The position numbers and the translations under genes were made by a program. This document shows positions 28,553-38,032 of a stretch of 41,603 bases of DNA, piece after piece. The stretch's first letter is position 1. The number at the start of each line of letters is the position of its first letter. Source of the stretch: K189A clade bacterium (GTDB lineage: Bacteria; Pseudomonadota; Gammaproteobacteria; Pseudomonadales; Azotimanducaceae); contig QXZU01000063.1 in NCBI GenBank assembly GCA_009886205.1, forward strand, positions 7,289 through 48,891, read 5' to 3'. The notes beneath the pieces are model-generated. The model ran no database searches. It worked only from the letters and a program-made list of their open reading frames with translations, and was not told the DNA's origin.

Positions 28553-29311
28553 CTAGCGAAACGGGCGCATACCCTGCTCGCCCTGCTCTTCTGTCCAAGG
28601 CTGCACATGATTTTCGGCGGCAACATCAGCCAATGCTTCTTCCGCGCTGGTGTACTGAGCCAAAGTTTCTAACGAGCTTATAGTGGGGCCAATCATCTGC
28701 CACTCTTTGTCTTTATATAATTGGAGTGCAGTGCTGGGACTCACCCACTGACCAGAAATAGTTTCGGAAGTGTCCGCAACCGCCACTTGACCTTCGGGCA
28801 GCGCAGCGAGGAAAAATCGTGTATCAAACCGACGAGGCACAGAAGGCGGCGTTAACCAATGACTGAAATAAACTAGGCGTTCGGAGGCAATAGACAGGTT
28901 TTGCGCTTGTAAGACTTGGGCCCAAGACAATTCTCCGGCTAAAAGTTTGCTGCGCAATTCGGCCTGCACTTCACGCTGCTGTGCATCCGGCACATGAATG
29001 CCAGTTGCGTCTCGGGCGAGCAAAACACCCACTTCCTCAAAACACTCTCGCGCTACAGCGATCCAATACCGTAAAGCCCCTGCGTCTATACCTAGCCGCA
29101 CACTGGCCTCAGTATCATCCATATCAGGGCATAAGTTAGGTTGCCAATCGTCTTCGTCGACCTTGCCACCAGGAAAAACATAAAGGTCTGGAAAGTCTCC
29201 CTTACCCGGGCGCTTTACCATGTAAACCTCTATGCCGTTAGCGGTGTCGCGAACAATCATCACGGTGGCCGCAAGGCGTATATTTTTTCTTTGTAACGGC
29301 TGCAAAAGCAT
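28553..29311 (-). CDS. NUDIX-family hydrolase (NUDT19-like)
   Basis: VYMVKRPGKGDFPDLYVFPGGKVDEDDW and VARECFEEVGVLLA (split Nudix box). Confidence 0.78.
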   Translation of the reverse strand: MLLQPLQRKNIRLAATVMIVRDTANGIEVYMVKRPGKGDFPDLYVFPGGKVDEDDWQPNLCPDMDDTEASVRLGIDAGALRYWIAVARECFEEVGVLLARDATGIHVPDAQQREVQAELRSKLLAGELSWAQVLQAQNLSIASERLVYFSHWLTPPSVPRRFDTRFFLAALPEGQVAVADTSETISGQWVSPSTALQLYKDKEWQMIGPTISSLETLAQYTSAEEALADVAAENHVQPWTEEQGEQGMRPFR

Positions 29312-29407
29312 TCCTTCTATCTAACAATTTTTGTATTTATCGATTTCTTGGTTGTCTTGTCAGCTCTGCAAAACTTAACCAGTACTCTTTTAAACGTTCT
29401 ATTTTTT

Positions 29408-31024
29408 CTATGTCGTTCTGCGAACTATTTTGCGCTGCAGAATTTCGAAACAAAACTCGGTCAAAATGGCCAATAACGCTGCGGGAATAGCGCCACGTAA
29501 AATCATATCTGAATCGTTCAGTGACAGTCCTACCACAATGGGTTCTCCCAACCCGCCTGCGCCAATAAATGCAGCCAGTGTCGCGGTACCAATACTGATC
29601 ACTGCTGCGGTACGAATACCCGCAAATATGGCTGGCATGGACAAAGGCAGGCGCAAGAAACGTAACTGCTCCCAAGGTGTAAGGCCTAGTGCTCTGGAGA
29701 CTTTTACCAAAGTAGGATCAACACCCGACAGCGCCGTTACCGCATTGCGTACAATAGGCAACAACGAATATAAAAACAAAGCGATAATTGCGGGCAGTAC
29801 ACCGATACCAAAAATAGGAATCATTAAAGCGAGCAACGCAAGAGAAGGTACGGTTTGCATTAATCCGCAAACATAAACCACAGCGTTGGCAAGCCCAGTA
29901 TTACTATAGATCAGCAGACTTAAGCCTAAGCCCACAATAATGGCACCGAACAGCGCCACCCCAGTCAACTGAATGTGGCGCAAAAAGTGCCCCCACAGTT
30001 CTTGCTGCCATGAGACACCGCGATATGTGGACTCGGCCAAACCTAACTCACCTGATCTACTTGTAACAAATTCATTAGCCACGTCTTGAAAGCTTTTGCC
30101 CTGCACTACAACTTCAGCGTTTAACGCCTGCATTTGCGTTTCGTCAATAAGATTAGCAAGAGGCGCGAGCGCCAAACGAACATTGGCAGGGAGGTTAGTG
30201 CGCGCTAGAGGCGCTGCGCGATATGCTGGAAAATAGTTTTGGTTGTCTTTCAATACGCGCAGGTTATAACGCAACAATTCACCATCAGTACTGTAAGCAT
30301 CAGTGGCCGCAATAGCGCCATCGTTGATGGCTTGATAAGCCAAGCCGTGCTCTATGCCCTCTACTTTGTGGGTTAGACCATACAGCTCAGCTAGACCGGG
30401 CCAACCATCGCCGCGCTGTAAAAACTCGTGACTGAACGCCAACGGTAAGTCTGGATATTTTGCTAAATCACCAACTTCAATTAGTTTGAGTTTTTGCGCT
30501 TGGGACTCTCTCACAGCAACAGCGTATGTGTTATTGAAACCGATCTCGCCTAACATTTGTAAATCAAGGGCGCGTAGCTCCGCATTGATTTCTTCTCGAC
30601 CCGGTTTGCCGGGCATCTTCAACACAGCCTGACTCAGCGTACCGGTATACTCAATATAAAAATCGATCTCGCCATTGCGCAGCGCCTCATAACAAATAAG
30701 GGTGCCACCCAACCCAAAACGGCGCTCAACAGAAAACCCTTGGCGCTCGAGCATTTGGGCGGCAATTTCTGATAACAAATAGCTTTCGCCGAAATTTTTG
30801 CTACCAATGATTACCGCAGATTTCGAGCTAGTCTGCCCAACTTCAGCGTCAGCGGCCATGGCCACAGCTGGCAAATGCACACTTGCATTGATTAGTAGCC
30901 CGGCGAGCAATTGAAGAACCCGCCGAACAATCAACTGGGAGGTCCATTGAGGGGTCCATTGAGGGGTCCATTGAGAGGACAATTGAGGGGTCAATTGGAA
31001 GAACGATTGAAACAAATACCTCAC
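29408..31024 (-). CDS. Fused glycine betaine/osmolyte ABC transporter: substrate-binding domain plus permease (OpuC/ProWX type); GTG start
   Basis: IGSKNFGESYLLSEIAAQML...IEYTGTL (SBP) followed by VCGLMQTVPSLALLALMIPIFGIG...PIVRNA permease. GTGA overlap with the upstream ATPase stop. Confidence 0.88.
   Translation of the reverse strand: MRYLFQSFFQLTPQLSSQWTPQWTPQWTSQLIVRRVLQLLAGLLINASVHLPAVAMAADAEVGQTSSKSAVIIGSKNFGESYLLSEIAAQMLERQGFSVERRFGLGGTLICYEALRNGEIDFYIEYTGTLSQAVLKMPGKPGREEINAELRALDLQMLGEIGFNNTYAVAVRESQAQKLKLIEVGDLAKYPDLPLAFSHEFLQRGDGWPGLAELYGLTHKVEGIEHGLAYQAINDGAIAATDAYSTDGELLRYNLRVLKDNQNYFPAYRAAPLARTNLPANVRLALAPLANLIDETQMQALNAEVVVQGKSFQDVANEFVTSRSGELGLAESTYRGVSWQQELWGHFLRHIQLTGVALFGAIIVGLGLSLLIYSNTGLANAVVYVCGLMQTVPSLALLALMIPIFGIGVLPAIIALFLYSLLPIVRNAVTALSGVDPTLVKVSRALGLTPWEQLRFLRLPLSMPAIFAGIRTAAVISIGTATLAAFIGAGGLGEPIVVGLSLNDSDMILRGAIPAALLAILTEFCFEILQRKIVRRTT
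30938..30997. repeat. Tandem repeat, 5 x 12 nt (consensus aggggtccattg), inside the transporter N-terminal coding region
   Basis: ggaggtccattg / aggggtccattg / aggggtccattg / agaggacaattg / aggggtcaattg; encodes ...QLSSQWTPQWTPQWTSQL... Confidence 0.92.
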
Positions 31025-31764
31025 GCCAACTGACTCTCTATAAGGCGCTCAACATAAGCAGTGGCAGGATTTTGTAAAACATATTCTGGGGTACCCGCTT
31101 GTACCAGCGCGCCTTTGTCCAATATCAACAGATAGTTGGCCAAACGTTTAGCCTCGCGCAGGTCATGGGTGACTAACAGTGTGCTGACCTGATTTTGCTT
31201 TTGTACCCGCTCAAAACGCTCATATAAACCCAGACGCGTAATAGGGTCCACAGCCGAGAATGGCTCGTCTAAAAGCAGCAACTCCGGCTCTAACATCAAT
31301 GCACGACATAACCCTAACCGTTGCTGCTGGCCACCAGAAAGTTCACGTGGAAGTCTAGACGCCACATCCTCGGGCAACTCCATTGCGGCTAATAACGTGT
31401 CGAAACGTTGGTTTATTGCTTGCTCACTCCAGCCTTCAAGCCCTGCAACCAAGGTGACATTTTCTTTGGCGCTCATGTGCGGAAAAAGCCCGGCACCTTG
31501 AACGGCATAACCAATCTTGCGCCGAAACGGCTCCAGCTCAGCCTGAGGAACCGGCTCACCATTCACGTATACGCGGCCTGCGTCTGGCTTTTCCAGCGCA
31601 TTAACCATTTGCAGCAGCGTGGTTTTGCCGCTGCCACTGGTACCCACAATGGCCGTTGTAACACCTCGAGGCAGGCTCACGTTTAAATCAGCAAACACCT
31701 GAAGGTCACCATAGGCTTTACTAACGCCCTCAAACACCACGCAGTGAGATTGGGCTTCCATCAA
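31021..31764 (-). CDS. ABC transporter ATP-binding protein (OpuCA/ProV-like)
   Basis: Walker A GTSGSGKTT, signature LSGGQQQRLGLCRAL, Walker B LLLLDEPFSAVD. Confidence 0.92.
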   Translation of the reverse strand: MMEAQSHCVVFEGVSKAYGDLQVFADLNVSLPRGVTTAIVGTSGSGKTTLLQMVNALEKPDAGRVYVNGEPVPQAELEPFRRKIGYAVQGAGLFPHMSAKENVTLVAGLEGWSEQAINQRFDTLLAAMELPEDVASRLPRELSGGQQQRLGLCRALMLEPELLLLDEPFSAVDPITRLGLYERFERVQKQNQVSTLLVTHDLREAKRLANYLLILDKGALVQAGTPEYVLQNPATAYVERLIESQLA

Positions 31765-33188
31765 GACTGATCAATGGTTAAGGCGTAGCGCTGCTGCAAC
31801 TGCTGGCCATGTTGTTTGAGATTTCCTAACAGGCCAACTTTCTCGGCTGACAACTCAGTGGCTTCAAGCTCCGCCATGCGCTGATAGAATTTTGGCAGGT
31901 TCAGCCAATCCCCTTCTGATACCAATTTTTCCTGCACAAACTCATGCCATTGACCTTGGTCCTGCTCGGTCATCCACTCTGGGTACGAACGTGCTTTCAT
32001 GCGTTGCGCTAATGTTTGCAAGCGCTGGTCGCGAAAATCCATGTCCTGCCATTCGCCTTCGGCAATGGTCTTATGCAAATGATTACAACGGGCTTTATCT
32101 TCCTCTTGGAGAAAGCCATCGTACAAGCCTGCGTCCACATCATTTGCATTGTCAGGAAAACCTTGCAGGTACACGCGGCGCATTTTTTCGGCAATGCCCG
32201 GCTGTTTAAGACGGCGAGCACGTTCTTTGATTTCGCGCATAGACAAACCTAGGCGCGACATATTTTCTTCGTTGAGTACTTCAATGGGCGCAATAAAGGG
32301 GCAACGATTAATGCGTATTTCTTTTAACGGCGGTCGCTCGTGGGTACCGCGCGAAAACAATTTGGCGCGAATTTCGTCTTCACTCCAATCAATCAGTGGC
32401 TGAATATCGGCGGCTAGGTCGACCACGATAATTGAATTGCCGTTGGTTGGGTGCCTGCTTAACGACATAATCGGCGCAACCCCATAACGCTGGCGTGGAT
32501 ACATGGCGCTGACATGCACACATAATCTAGCGCCGTAGGGTTCAAGCACCTTGCGCACTTGTTTCTTATTGCGCAAACCAAAGTAGTGATCAAACAATTT
32601 GGGCTGGTGGGTTTTAATCAACTTGGCCATACCCACTGTGGCATGCACATCTGACATAGCGTCGTGGGCTTTGCCATGATCTATACCATTGGCTTTGGTC
32701 AGCTCTTCCAGCTTATAAACAGGTAGGCCTTCTTCGCTCTGCGGCCAGTTAATGCCTTCCTGGCGCAAGGCACCGGTAGCGCGAACTAGATCAATAAGGT
32801 CCCACCTAGAATTGCCGTTCTGCCACTCCCTTGCATAAGGGTCCATTAGGTTGCGGTAAAGGCCGTAACGCATAAACTCATCGTCAAAGCGCAGGCTGTT
32901 GTAACCCAGCGCGCAAGTGCCCGGCACAGAGAACAACTGATTAATTTTTGCCAGCGCATCGCTTTCCTTTATACCCTCTTGAGCCAATAGCTCAGGGGTA
33001 ATACCGGTGACTAAAGTGGCGTCAGGATTAGGCAAAACATCATCTGGCAGCTTCACATAGGTACAGTACTCATCGCCAATGGGATTGAGATCTGCATCGG
33101 TACGAAAACCTGCAAACTGCACAATACGATCCCATTTGGGATTTGTACCTGTGGTTTCCAAGTCGTACCAATAGAAACTATCTGCCAT
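31761..33188 (-). CDS. sbcB: Exodeoxyribonuclease I
   Basis: FYWYDLETTGTNPKWDRIVQFAGFRTD, GYNSLRFDDEFMRYGLYRNLMDPY, DHGKAHDAMSDVHATVGMAKLI. Confidence 0.94.
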   Translation of the reverse strand: MADSFYWYDLETTGTNPKWDRIVQFAGFRTDADLNPIGDEYCTYVKLPDDVLPNPDATLVTGITPELLAQEGIKESDALAKINQLFSVPGTCALGYNSLRFDDEFMRYGLYRNLMDPYAREWQNGNSRWDLIDLVRATGALRQEGINWPQSEEGLPVYKLEELTKANGIDHGKAHDAMSDVHATVGMAKLIKTHQPKLFDHYFGLRNKKQVRKVLEPYGARLCVHVSAMYPRQRYGVAPIMSLSRHPTNGNSIIVVDLAADIQPLIDWSEDEIRAKLFSRGTHERPPLKEIRINRCPFIAPIEVLNEENMSRLGLSMREIKERARRLKQPGIAEKMRRVYLQGFPDNANDVDAGLYDGFLQEEDKARCNHLHKTIAEGEWQDMDFRDQRLQTLAQRMKARSYPEWMTEQDQGQWHEFVQEKLVSEGDWLNLPKFYQRMAELEATELSAEKVGLLGNLKQHGQQLQQRYALTIDQS

Positions 33189-33208
33189 GTCAGTTACCCT
33201 CGCCGTGA

Positions 33209-34615
33209 ATGAAACAACGATACCCTAATATTAAAACCTTAGCCCTTCCAAGTGGACCCGCTTTTGCGCTTTTTGCCGGTCTTTTAATGTGGTCTTCTAC
33301 CGGCAACATGGAAGCTGCCATCACCTTGGGTGTCACATTCTGGGTGGTCGTCTGGTGGATTTTCGAGCCTATTCCTATCCCCGCAACCTCTCTGTTGCCC
33401 ATGGCCCTTTTGCCCATGCTTGGCGTGCTCAGCGCGAAAGAACTAGGCGCCGCCTACGGTAGCCCCCTCGTCTTGTTGATGATGGGCGGCTTCCTACTGG
33501 CAACCGCACTGGAGCGCAGTGGCGCGCACAGGCGCATTGCCCTATATATGGTGCGCCTATTTGGCGGCAACAGCTCTCGCAGATTGGTCTTTGGGTTTAT
33601 GCTGGCCAGCGCCTTTTTGAGCATGTGGATATCGAATACGTCCACGACACTTATGTTGTTGCCCGTTGCTCTAGCGGTGCTGGAGAAATCTGAAGACAAC
33701 GATTTGGCCGCGCCACTGCTTTTGGGCATTGCTTATGCTGCCAGCATTGGCGGTATTGCAACGCCCATTGGCACGCCGCCTAACCTAGTGTTTATGGGCG
33801 TTTACACAGAAATCATGGGCGCACCGATCTCATTCGGACAGTGGATGATGTGGGCGCTACCCATCGCGTTGGTATTGCTGCCCATTGCTGCGTTTTGGAT
33901 CACTAGAAACATTGATCATGAGGGCCAAATTGAACTGCCGGAAGTGGGCAACTGGACCACCTCTGAGCGCAGGGTTCTGACGGTTTTTGTCATAACCGCG
34001 CTACTTTGGGTAACCCGAACCGGGCCGTTCGGAGGCTGGAGTAGCTGGCTCAATGTACCTTATACCAACGACGCCATAGTCGCGTTTTTGGCAGTGATAG
34101 CGCTATTTGTAATTCCCAGTGGCGAAAAAACCGCCGATGGCACGCCTATTCGCCTCATGGATTGGGAAACCGCAGAAAAAATACCTTGGGGCATGTTATT
34201 GCTGTTTGGCGCGGGTATTACCATTGCCACTGCGTTTACTAACTCAGGCTTGAGCACCAGCATAGGTGCGAGCTTGGAGCAGTTATCAAACTTGCCAATT
34301 TTGCTGATGATTGGGGTTTTGTGCCTTGCCGTGACGTTTTTAACCGAAGTCACCAGCAACACCGCCACCACTACTTTATTGATGCCCATTTTGGGCGCAG
34401 CAGCAGTGGGCGCGAGTATTGATCCGATACTCTTTATGATTCCTGCGGCAATGAGTGCTTCCTGCGCCTTCATGCTGCCCGTGGCTACACCACCCAATGT
34501 GGTGACCTTTGCTACAGGCAAATTCTCAATTCAAACTATGGTTCGTGAAGGCGTCGCAATGAACCTCTTCGGCGTGATTGTTATTAGCCTGGGCTGCTAT
34601 CTTTTGCTCACCTGA
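33209..34615 (+). CDS. SLC13/DASS-family anion permease
   Basis: Multi-TM with SNTSTTLMLLPVALAV, SIGGIATPIGTPPNLVFMG, FLTEVTSNTATTTLLMPIL, ATPPNVVTFATG. Confidence 0.9.
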   Translation: MKQRYPNIKTLALPSGPAFALFAGLLMWSSTGNMEAAITLGVTFWVVVWWIFEPIPIPATSLLPMALLPMLGVLSAKELGAAYGSPLVLLMMGGFLLATALERSGAHRRIALYMVRLFGGNSSRRLVFGFMLASAFLSMWISNTSTTLMLLPVALAVLEKSEDNDLAAPLLLGIAYAASIGGIATPIGTPPNLVFMGVYTEIMGAPISFGQWMMWALPIALVLLPIAAFWITRNIDHEGQIELPEVGNWTTSERRVLTVFVITALLWVTRTGPFGGWSSWLNVPYTNDAIVAFLAVIALFVIPSGEKTADGTPIRLMDWETAEKIPWGMLLLFGAGITIATAFTNSGLSTSIGASLEQLSNLPILLMIGVLCLAVTFLTEVTSNTATTTLLMPILGAAAVGASIDPILFMIPAAMSASCAFMLPVATPPNVVTFATGKFSIQTMVREGVAMNLFGVIVISLGCYLLLT

Positions 34616-35770
34616 GCGGTCATCTGAGTACTCACCTAGGTACTCACTTAAGTGCCGACCTGAGCCCTTGCTGAATTCTGCATCTATTGCAGAGCCTGCT
34701 TGAACCAACTGAGCCAATTTAAAGGCGCGCTCCGTCTCGGATAACTCAGCCAGAGCGGCAACCTGAATATAAAATTCGGACCAATCCTGTTGCACTTGCC
34801 TGAAGAGCTGCGCGAATGCAGGGAAGAAATCCTCGTAAGTGCCTAGCGAAACGAGAAATGCATTATTGAAGCGTTTGCTCATTAAATTGTCGTATCTACC
34901 GCCGCCGAGGGTTGCCCTATTTTTTTGGTAACAGCTTTGTATCTGCGCAAGGTACTTCTGCCGCTGAGCGAGAATCTGCGCTGTATCTTCTTCTTGGCTT
35001 GCACCCGCGTAAATTTTTTCTAAATCGGCTTTAGCCTGCAAAGCAAACGCTTTAAATATCTGCCACTGCGCCTGTTGCTCAAGCCACTGGGCGTAGGCAT
35101 CAGATTCCACCGCGCCTGCACTTTGCGACCATTCCCAAGCACCTTGCCTGCCCACAAAACTTGCAAAGCTCTCATTGAAGGCCGTGCTCCCTGGCACCCA
35201 GACTTTGCTGTGCGCCAATTCATGAAACAACAACTGTGCTAATGACAGGGGTTGATAGTCGATAAAACTGCTGAGCAACGGGTCGTTGAACCACCCCAGC
35301 GTTGAGTAGGCGGAAGCACCGCCCACGTAAGTTTCAAAGCCCATATGCTGATATTTATCCGCAAAGGCCAGAGCATCCTCTTGAGCGTAATAGCCTCTAT
35401 AGGGCGCGCAACCTGCCACCGGGTAACACCAGGTCTCCCCATTCAGATCCAGTGGTTTTGCTGCAAAAACATTCCAAACCACATAATCACCCTGCAACTG
35501 CACATAGCGCTGATACTTGCCATCTGCGTCAAGCAACAGTTGGGTTTCCGCATGCTGCAATATTTTTTGCGTCAAAATCAGCTGCTGGCGAAGCGGACCT
35601 GGGGTTTTAGGATCATTCAGCAACTCACTCACCGGCTGGCTGCCTAACATAATGCTTAAATGCCCGGTTACCGCTTGATTGTAAAAGCCAATATGCTCGC
35701 AGCCTGTCAGAAGGCAAAGATACAGGGCCAGAATAGATATTTTGACCTGCCGCACTAGTTGCCGCCCCAC
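34526..35770 (-). CDS. Putative zinc aminopeptidase lipoprotein-like protein
   Basis: Gluzincin-like LFHELAHSKVW (HExxH) with FNESFASFVG downstream; N-terminal lipobox-like LYLCLLTGCEH. Confidence 0.8.
   Translation of the reverse strand: MGRQLVRQVKISILALYLCLLTGCEHIGFYNQAVTGHLSIMLGSQPVSELLNDPKTPGPLRQQLILTQKILQHAETQLLLDADGKYQRYVQLQGDYVVWNVFAAKPLDLNGETWCYPVAGCAPYRGYYAQEDALAFADKYQHMGFETYVGGASAYSTLGWFNDPLLSSFIDYQPLSLAQLLFHELAHSKVWVPGSTAFNESFASFVGRQGAWEWSQSAGAVESDAYAQWLEQQAQWQIFKAFALQAKADLEKIYAGASQEEDTAQILAQRQKYLAQIQSCYQKNRATLGGGRYDNLMSKRFNNAFLVSLGTYEDFFPAFAQLFRQVQQDWSEFYIQVAALAELSETERAFKLAQLVQAGSAIDAEFSKGSGRHLSEYLGEYSDDRSGEQKIAAQANNNHAEEVHCDAFTNHSLN
34607..34663. repeat. Degenerate ~12-nt tandem repeat spanning the 3' junction of two convergent genes
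   Basis: gctcacctga gcggtcatctga gtactcaccta ggtactcactta agtgccgacctga read directly. Confidence 0.6.
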
Positions 35771-35818
35771 TCCGAGAGTGCCACCATAGCCACCCCGGCA
35801 AATTCAAAGAGTTCGTTC

Positions 35819-36700
35819 ATGCATTTTCTCAAAGCTACTTTGGCCTTTATCGGCATTTTGATTGCGACAGTTAGTGTGTGTGTTGTTCTGAGCTGGTGGG
35901 CGATCAAAATGACTTGGGTAAGAGGCCCAGCTAGATCAGAGCACCTGCGCAAGATGGATAAGATCATCATTTGGTGGACTAAATCAAATCGCTGGACCTT
36001 CAACAAGCTAGGTTTGGTCAACGCAAACATTACTTGGCAAGACCGAGAACAAATTTCTCCCGACAATTGGTACCTAGTGGTCTGCAACCACCAAACTTGG
36101 ACCGATATATTATTGCTGCAAACCTACCTATTAGACGATCTGCCCCCGCTGAAATTTTTCACTAAAGCACAACTGATCTGGATTCCTTTCGTAGGTATCG
36201 CCATGTATGCGCTGGGCTTCCCTTACGTTAAACGCGTAACCAAGGCTCAGATAAAGAAAAACCCTGAACTGCGTCATGCAGACAGAGACAATGTTCTGAT
36301 GGCCTGCGAGCGCTTTAACAATCACCCCACCAGCGTTCTCAACTTTGTCGAGGGCACTCGTTTCACTGAGGAAAAACATGAGCGGCAGAACAGTGAATAC
36401 AATAACTTACTGCGACCTAAGGCCGGTGGCATTGAGTACGTGCTGCAAGGTATGGATAAAAGCCTACATCGGCTGGTAGAGGTGACTATTGTTTACCCAG
36501 ATGCGGTACCTACCTTCATGGATTTTCTTCAGGGTAAGTGCCAGCGGGTGGACTTTGACATCAGACACCATGAGATTCCAAATTGGTCTTCGGCGGAGGA
36601 GACCACTGAGCGCAAAACTGAGATTGTGCAATGGGTGAAAAAACTCTGGCTTGAAAAAGATCAGCGCATTACGGCAATTAAAAGCCAAATATCAAACTGA
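35819..36700 (+). CDS. Lysophospholipid/1-acyl-glycerol-3-phosphate acyltransferase (YihG-like)
   Basis: NHQTWTDILLLQ (HX4D-type motif), FTKAQLIWIPFVG, NFVEGTRFTEEKH. ATG at 35819 preferred over the ORF-track start. Confidence 0.88.
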   Translation: MHFLKATLAFIGILIATVSVCVVLSWWAIKMTWVRGPARSEHLRKMDKIIIWWTKSNRWTFNKLGLVNANITWQDREQISPDNWYLVVCNHQTWTDILLLQTYLLDDLPPLKFFTKAQLIWIPFVGIAMYALGFPYVKRVTKAQIKKNPELRHADRDNVLMACERFNNHPTSVLNFVEGTRFTEEKHERQNSEYNNLLRPKAGGIEYVLQGMDKSLHRLVEVTIVYPDAVPTFMDFLQGKCQRVDFDIRHHEIPNWSSAEETTERKTEIVQWVKKLWLEKDQRITAIKSQISN

Positions 36701-36708
36701 TAATCCAG

Positions 36709-37464
36709 CTACTGCGCACCAGCTGGTAGGCGATTTGCTTCAACTTGTTGCCGCACGTTCGCCAAAGCTTTTTCTAGCGCCACCAAGCGTTTGTTTACCG
36801 CTAATCTATTCGCGTCCATAGCCCGCACTGCCTCGCTATTGTCTTTCACTTGCACACCTAAACCAGAGTTCAGGTTGGCAACAGACTGAGCAGCAATATT
36901 GGTTTTATCAGTGAGCTCTCGCTGGGCCCTGAGCATCTGTTGCACCTGCAGCTCAAGGCTGGTCAATTGATCAACCACGGTTTGCTGGTCTGCCAAAGCT
37001 TCGTCGTGCTGGCTACTTGCCGCCTTTAGGTCTCTACTAGTGGCTTGAATAGCCTTCATGGATTTATCCAATTTGGCGACTTTAGTTTGATTTTCTTTGA
37101 TCCAGTCGCGATTACGTTCATTAGCAATTGACCATAATTTGCGAATTTCAGATTCCCACAAATTAATCTGCTGTTTTGTGTCTTGGCCGCCTTGGCTTAG
37201 GGCATTGTCTGTTGCAGATAATCGCTCCTCCAGCTTAATCAGGCGATTATCCGCGTTCTTTAACTCAGCTTCAGTGGCTACAAGTAGCTGTTGTTGATTA
37301 GCAATAAACCAGCCCGCACCCAAAAGCCCAGCCACCAGCAGGGCCAAAATAGAGGTATTAACTAAACCGCGCCCAGAATTACCGCTTTGCGCACGGCGAT
37401 TGCTGCTTGGACGGTAACTGCCCCCTGCTTCAGTAGAGAGCGGATCTTCTGGCATATCACTCAT
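36709..37464 (-). CDS. Membrane-anchored coiled-coil protein of unknown function
   Basis: One TM segment (LVNTSILALLVAGLLGAGWFIA) followed by a long heptad-like Leu/Gln-rich region. Confidence 0.7.
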   Translation of the reverse strand: MSDMPEDPLSTEAGGSYRPSSNRRAQSGNSGRGLVNTSILALLVAGLLGAGWFIANQQQLLVATEAELKNADNRLIKLEERLSATDNALSQGGQDTKQQINLWESEIRKLWSIANERNRDWIKENQTKVAKLDKSMKAIQATSRDLKAASSQHDEALADQQTVVDQLTSLELQVQQMLRAQRELTDKTNIAAQSVANLNSGLGVQVKDNSEAVRAMDANRLAVNKRLVALEKALANVRQQVEANRLPAGAQ

Positions 37465-37823
37465 AAAAATCTCACGTTGGGATTACCGCAGAGTATAAAA
37501 ACTAATACGGCGAAAGGAAGGATTTCTCGCTACTTTTTACCTTTTCTACGAGCAGTGCTTTTCTAATTGCATTTTTTCGCCGTTGCATCGGAACTCAGCA
37601 CGGACGTCCTACAGAAATAACGCAAGGGTCTGCGAGATATTCAGACAAGTGCAGATGGTCAAAATGGCGTCCATTGCAGAAAAATCACGCTCGTAATTCG
37701 CCACCGCAAAATAATGACCACTGCCATTACCAAGTGGAAATGAATACGAATTCTGATTGGTTCACTCCCTCCTTAAACTTACTTCAAGCCCCTTTTGCCA
37801 AGCCAAATGCCTCACAAGATAAA

Positions 37824-37837
37824 CGGTAGCACTACCG
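37824..37837. promoter_or_regulatory. Perfect 6-2-6 inverted repeat (cggtag-ca-ctaccg), candidate operator upstream of the RiPP operon
   Basis: Read directly; sits ~200 nt upstream of the precursor ATG. Confidence 0.35.
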
Positions 37838-38032
37838 CTGACCTCGAAAAACCGTTGCTTTGTACAGCTAAAAGAACCTTTTATCTGATAAATAGCTCCA
37901 TTCAACAATCTGCGAAGCCTCTCACTTCAAATACTCGTAATCTCTAGATTCGTGAATCAAAACCTCAAAAATTAGGCTTTGGATCCACTGGATCAATTTA
38001 AAAATAGTCGGAAAATTATCAAGGAGACTGAA

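Noticed and set aside
37979-38032. Upstream extension of the HvfA ORF (MDPLDQFKNSRKIIKETE...)
   Set aside because: AAGGAG Shine-Dalgarno and a standard signal peptide begin at the ATG at 38033; the extension would place charged residues before the signal and has no ribosome-binding site.
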